Shown here: one piece after another, positions 61,406 to 64,000 of the stretch
Position numbering within the stretch: the stretch's first letter is position 1
How the letters are laid out: every line of letters starts with the position of its first letter
Assembly: GCA_000499405.2 (NCBI GenBank)
Contig: HG738138.1
Coordinates: 6,570,888 to 6,634,887, forward strand
Direction: 5' to 3'
DNA from: Onchocerca volvulus
Taxonomy: Eukaryota > Nematoda > Chromadorea > Rhabditida > Onchocercidae
Length of the DNA stretch: 64,000 bases
The notes under the pieces: model-generated
What the model saw: only the letters and a program-made list of their open reading frames with translations
Databases searched by the model: none
Told to the model about the DNA's origin: nothing
Translations under genes and position numbers: made by a program

Positions 61406-61519
61406 CGTGCTTAAGAGAGAGCTACTGGAAGTAATCGGTGCAGTATTACGATTGTTAGCAAATTTGAGCACACCGTTAGGCTGAATGCAATGGCTAGAAG
61501 AAGGCCTAGGAAGCCCAGT
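61406..61519 (-). CDS. Candidate far-upstream exon, possibly of nhr-41
   Basis: The minus strand has acceptor AATTCCCAG just before 61519 and donor ACG/GTAAAC after 61406. Between them lie 38 codons, phase 0 at both ends, starting TGLPRPSSSHCIQPN and ending ITSSSSLLST. Ser/Thr/Pro/Asn-rich content and phase fit directly onto the first modelled nhr-41 exon ([11 protein letters not shown]...). The segment is clearly GC-richer than its surroundings. Against it: the implied intron is 25.4 kb, and another frame is also open (hydrophobic) to near its end. No start codon was fixed upstream. Confidence 0.4.
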
Positions 61520-64000
61520 CTGGGAATTAGCAAAGCAGAATTTCTTTCAAAAAATCTTTCTCGAATGGAATAAATAATGAGCAGCAAAGATCAAGACTAC
61601 CGTATAATCTTCAGTTGAGAATGTGATGATGATAGCCTAAGAAGGAAAGGGTGGAGGGAAGGAGTAATGCAAAAGCAGCATGCTACAGAATCAGAGGATT
61701 AATTTGATTGCCTGATCGAAACACATCCTTCTCCTTCATATTTTAGCCCAAAATGTATTGCTTTAAAAAAGTTTGTCATTAAAAAAACTTGGAGTGTTTC
61801 AGGTAGTAAGCTTAAATGCAATGCTATTCAACACTGCAGTCATTTGCACCAAACAGATTATTTTTAAAAGTACTAAATAAAGGTAAATTAATTGAACTGA
61901 TGAATTACCTTAATTATTTTGGATTGATTTGACGGCCATTGTTCCGTTGATGCAAATGTAAGATATACCTGCATTTATGCCTTATCCCTCATCAATCGAT
62001 CTGAATGATGATTCGCTCACATTGTTGAAATTTTGATAGGAGTGAGGTGCTTGAATTTAAATATTTTAATTAATCAACTAATTCATGAAAATTTCGTAAA
62101 TATTCAACCTTGACTGCTAATCAGGTAAGACCGATATCCCTGCTATATCATTCATTGCTTATTTTATATATTTGATTTAGATAAAAAGGAGTTAGGCATT
62201 TTTCTAATCAAATCCTTCCTCTTTCTCTTTGCTCTATTACTCATATTTTTTAAAAATATTCTACAATCAATGAAAAATATAAGAAGGGAATCAGTAACTA
62301 TCATTCTTTGAAAAAACATGATTAGTTGAGGTAAGGCGGAATTTCATTTATTGAAATCCAATTATTTCATGGCTGATTATCCGAAAATCTTAAGCCATCG
62401 CGATTTATTTATTTGAGAAAATTCCTCAGAAGGTTTGGAATCCCTGATGCAGTAGTGCGTAATCTGATAAAAAATATTATTCAAAAATGACAAAAACTAT
62501 TTTTTTAGATATTGCATTTAAAAAATAAAAGCTTAGATATTCTCGTTTACATGCACTTCAATTCGTTTAATTCGTTAATCATCAGAGAAAAAGTTTTGTT
62601 TTAGAATTTATAATGCTTACTGCTTCTCTTATACGAAAATCTGTATTTGAAATATACAATTGCTGATCTAATTTTGAATTTCTCTCAAATTGTAATTTCC
62701 TTTTATTCATCAATAAAATAAAGTCAAGTTTTCCAAAATTAGATCCAAATCTGAGAAAAGTTAATTTGATAAGTGAATAATAAGGTGTATATGCAATGAT
62801 TTTCAAGAAACTGCTCAGCTATTCGAACTCACTGTACTTACCCAATCAAGTTTAATTAAATTTGAATTACACAAAGTGATCCAAATGTTATTATAAATCT
62901 AAATGAATCATATGATGGCATTAGGTTTCAAAAAAATGTAATATAATTTTATGATTTACAACTAGTAATTACAACTTCGTTAAAAATAAAGTTTATTTTC
63001 CATTAGAATTATAATTTCATTAAAAGGGTAATCAGTGGCAAACGAAACAAATATTATTTATGGCATTTTAATAAGAATCTAGAAATGTTTTTGTATTACT
63101 GTTCAACTATGGTATACTGTATTTGTTTTGACAATACATCGAAGATTTTTCATATCTTAAGATTTGTTGATTTTTGAATTTCAAAAATAAAAAAAAAAGA
63201 AGAAAATTACTGGTCGTTGAAAAAAAAAGTGAAAAAAAATGTTGAAAAAAAAATTGTTGATTTTAAAATCTCAAATTAAACAATCAAAAAACAGTTATCA
63301 AAACGAATGACGTTATCTCCAACATTATCATTTATTGATTTGTCACAGTTTTCTCAATGAGAAACTTGATTTTCCGTCTCAAGTTAGAATAAATTTTTTC
63401 AGTAATAGATGATCAATCACCGATTTCATTATATTCAATCTTCTTTTTTTATTAAACGAAAGAAATCCTACCTTTTTGACGATTTTTGAGCAAATTACGA
63501 AATGGCTATTTGTATCTGTATGTCATATAATTCTGAATTTTGTTTTGCAAAATTTAGGTTAAGATCGTAATTTCTGTTTATTATCACAAAAAGTAAAATT
63601 ATTTTCTCTTGTTGACATAAATCTATTCTTGAGTTGCAGTCTGGTATTTCATCATTCGCACACTAAGTGTCGGATGGCAAATTTTATAATCATCTTCCTT
63701 TGGGAAATTTCAGTTTCGAACTTTTTATGAAAACTCCGAACTAAATAGTTCCCTTGAATCAAATAATTTAACAAACATTTTACAACATTTCAAAGTACTG
63801 GCAAGACAAGAAGCAACAGTAGGTAACCAATATTTTACAGAACGAAAATGATGAATTCAAGATGAGAAAAGAGGAAAGCCAGATTCAATAAATTTATACC
63901 AAACAAGAAGATTGCCTATCGCTGAATTTTTCTTTTGATCAAATAGTTCTATAGCTGTTTGCTTTTCGGGTGATTTCCGAAACAGTGATATTTGAGACCT
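61520..64000. other. AT-rich sequence, no gene seen
   Basis: No supported exon. On the minus strand an ATG near 61737 opens an 18-codon frame, and a strong pyrimidine-rich acceptor (CTTTCCTTCTTAG) occurs at about 61638. Further 5' exons are possible but cannot be shown. Confidence 0.4.

Noticed and set aside
1..64000. tRNA, rRNA, SL RNA gene, CRISPR array or bacterial operon
   Set aside because: No tRNA arms, rRNA blocks, SL RNA donor (leader followed by GT) or regularly spaced repeats with spacers were seen; the window is eukaryotic.

Overview
The window looks like nuclear DNA of a nematode, most likely a filarial (Onchocercidae-type) worm. It is AT-rich, with short cis-spliced exons and GT..AG introns ending in TTTCAG-like acceptors. 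It carries several BEL/Pao LTR retrotransposons, an ortholog of the nematode nuclear receptor gene nhr-41, and, unexpectedly, two copies of the nematode spliced leader SL1 inside retrotransposon LTRs. Species cannot be told from the window.

Left part (1827-19262): one old BEL/Pao element (A) with ~0.65 kb LTRs has been split by a second element (B, 2888-13500). B was in turn hit by a solo LTR (D, inside B's 5' LTR) and by a third element (C, 4983-11066), which itself carries another solo LTR (E, 7567-8258). Near-matching or perfect 5-bp target duplications support most levels. All gag and pol reading frames are broken by stops, frameshifts and deletions; no intact element remains. In both LTRs of element B, the SL1 leader sequence directly abuts the AATAAA polyadenylation signal, at the place where the R region should be. 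This is the most unusual signal in the window.

Middle (19263-36000): a 342-bp element with perfect 21-bp terminal inverted repeats, a short tandem duplication and a possible decayed coding segment (22743-23421) precede the only clear gene. This is nhr-41 (NR2C/TR2-TR4/DHR78 type nuclear receptor) on the minus strand. Thirteen exons from 35968 down to the stop at 24561 join in phase to 2010 nt (669 codons plus stop). They encode an S/T/P/N-rich N-terminus, a complete two-finger DNA-binding domain, a long hinge and a ligand-binding domain. A 5.8-kb intron separates the N-terminal exons from the DNA-binding-domain exons.

Right part (36000-64000): mostly AT-rich sequence without a recognisable gene. 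It contains compound triplet microsatellites (37976-38133, 48217-48309), small tandem duplications, a few GC-richer patches, and one exon-like segment at 61406-61519 (minus strand). That segment is phase-compatible with nhr-41 and may be a far-upstream 5' exon. The start codon of nhr-41 was not established.
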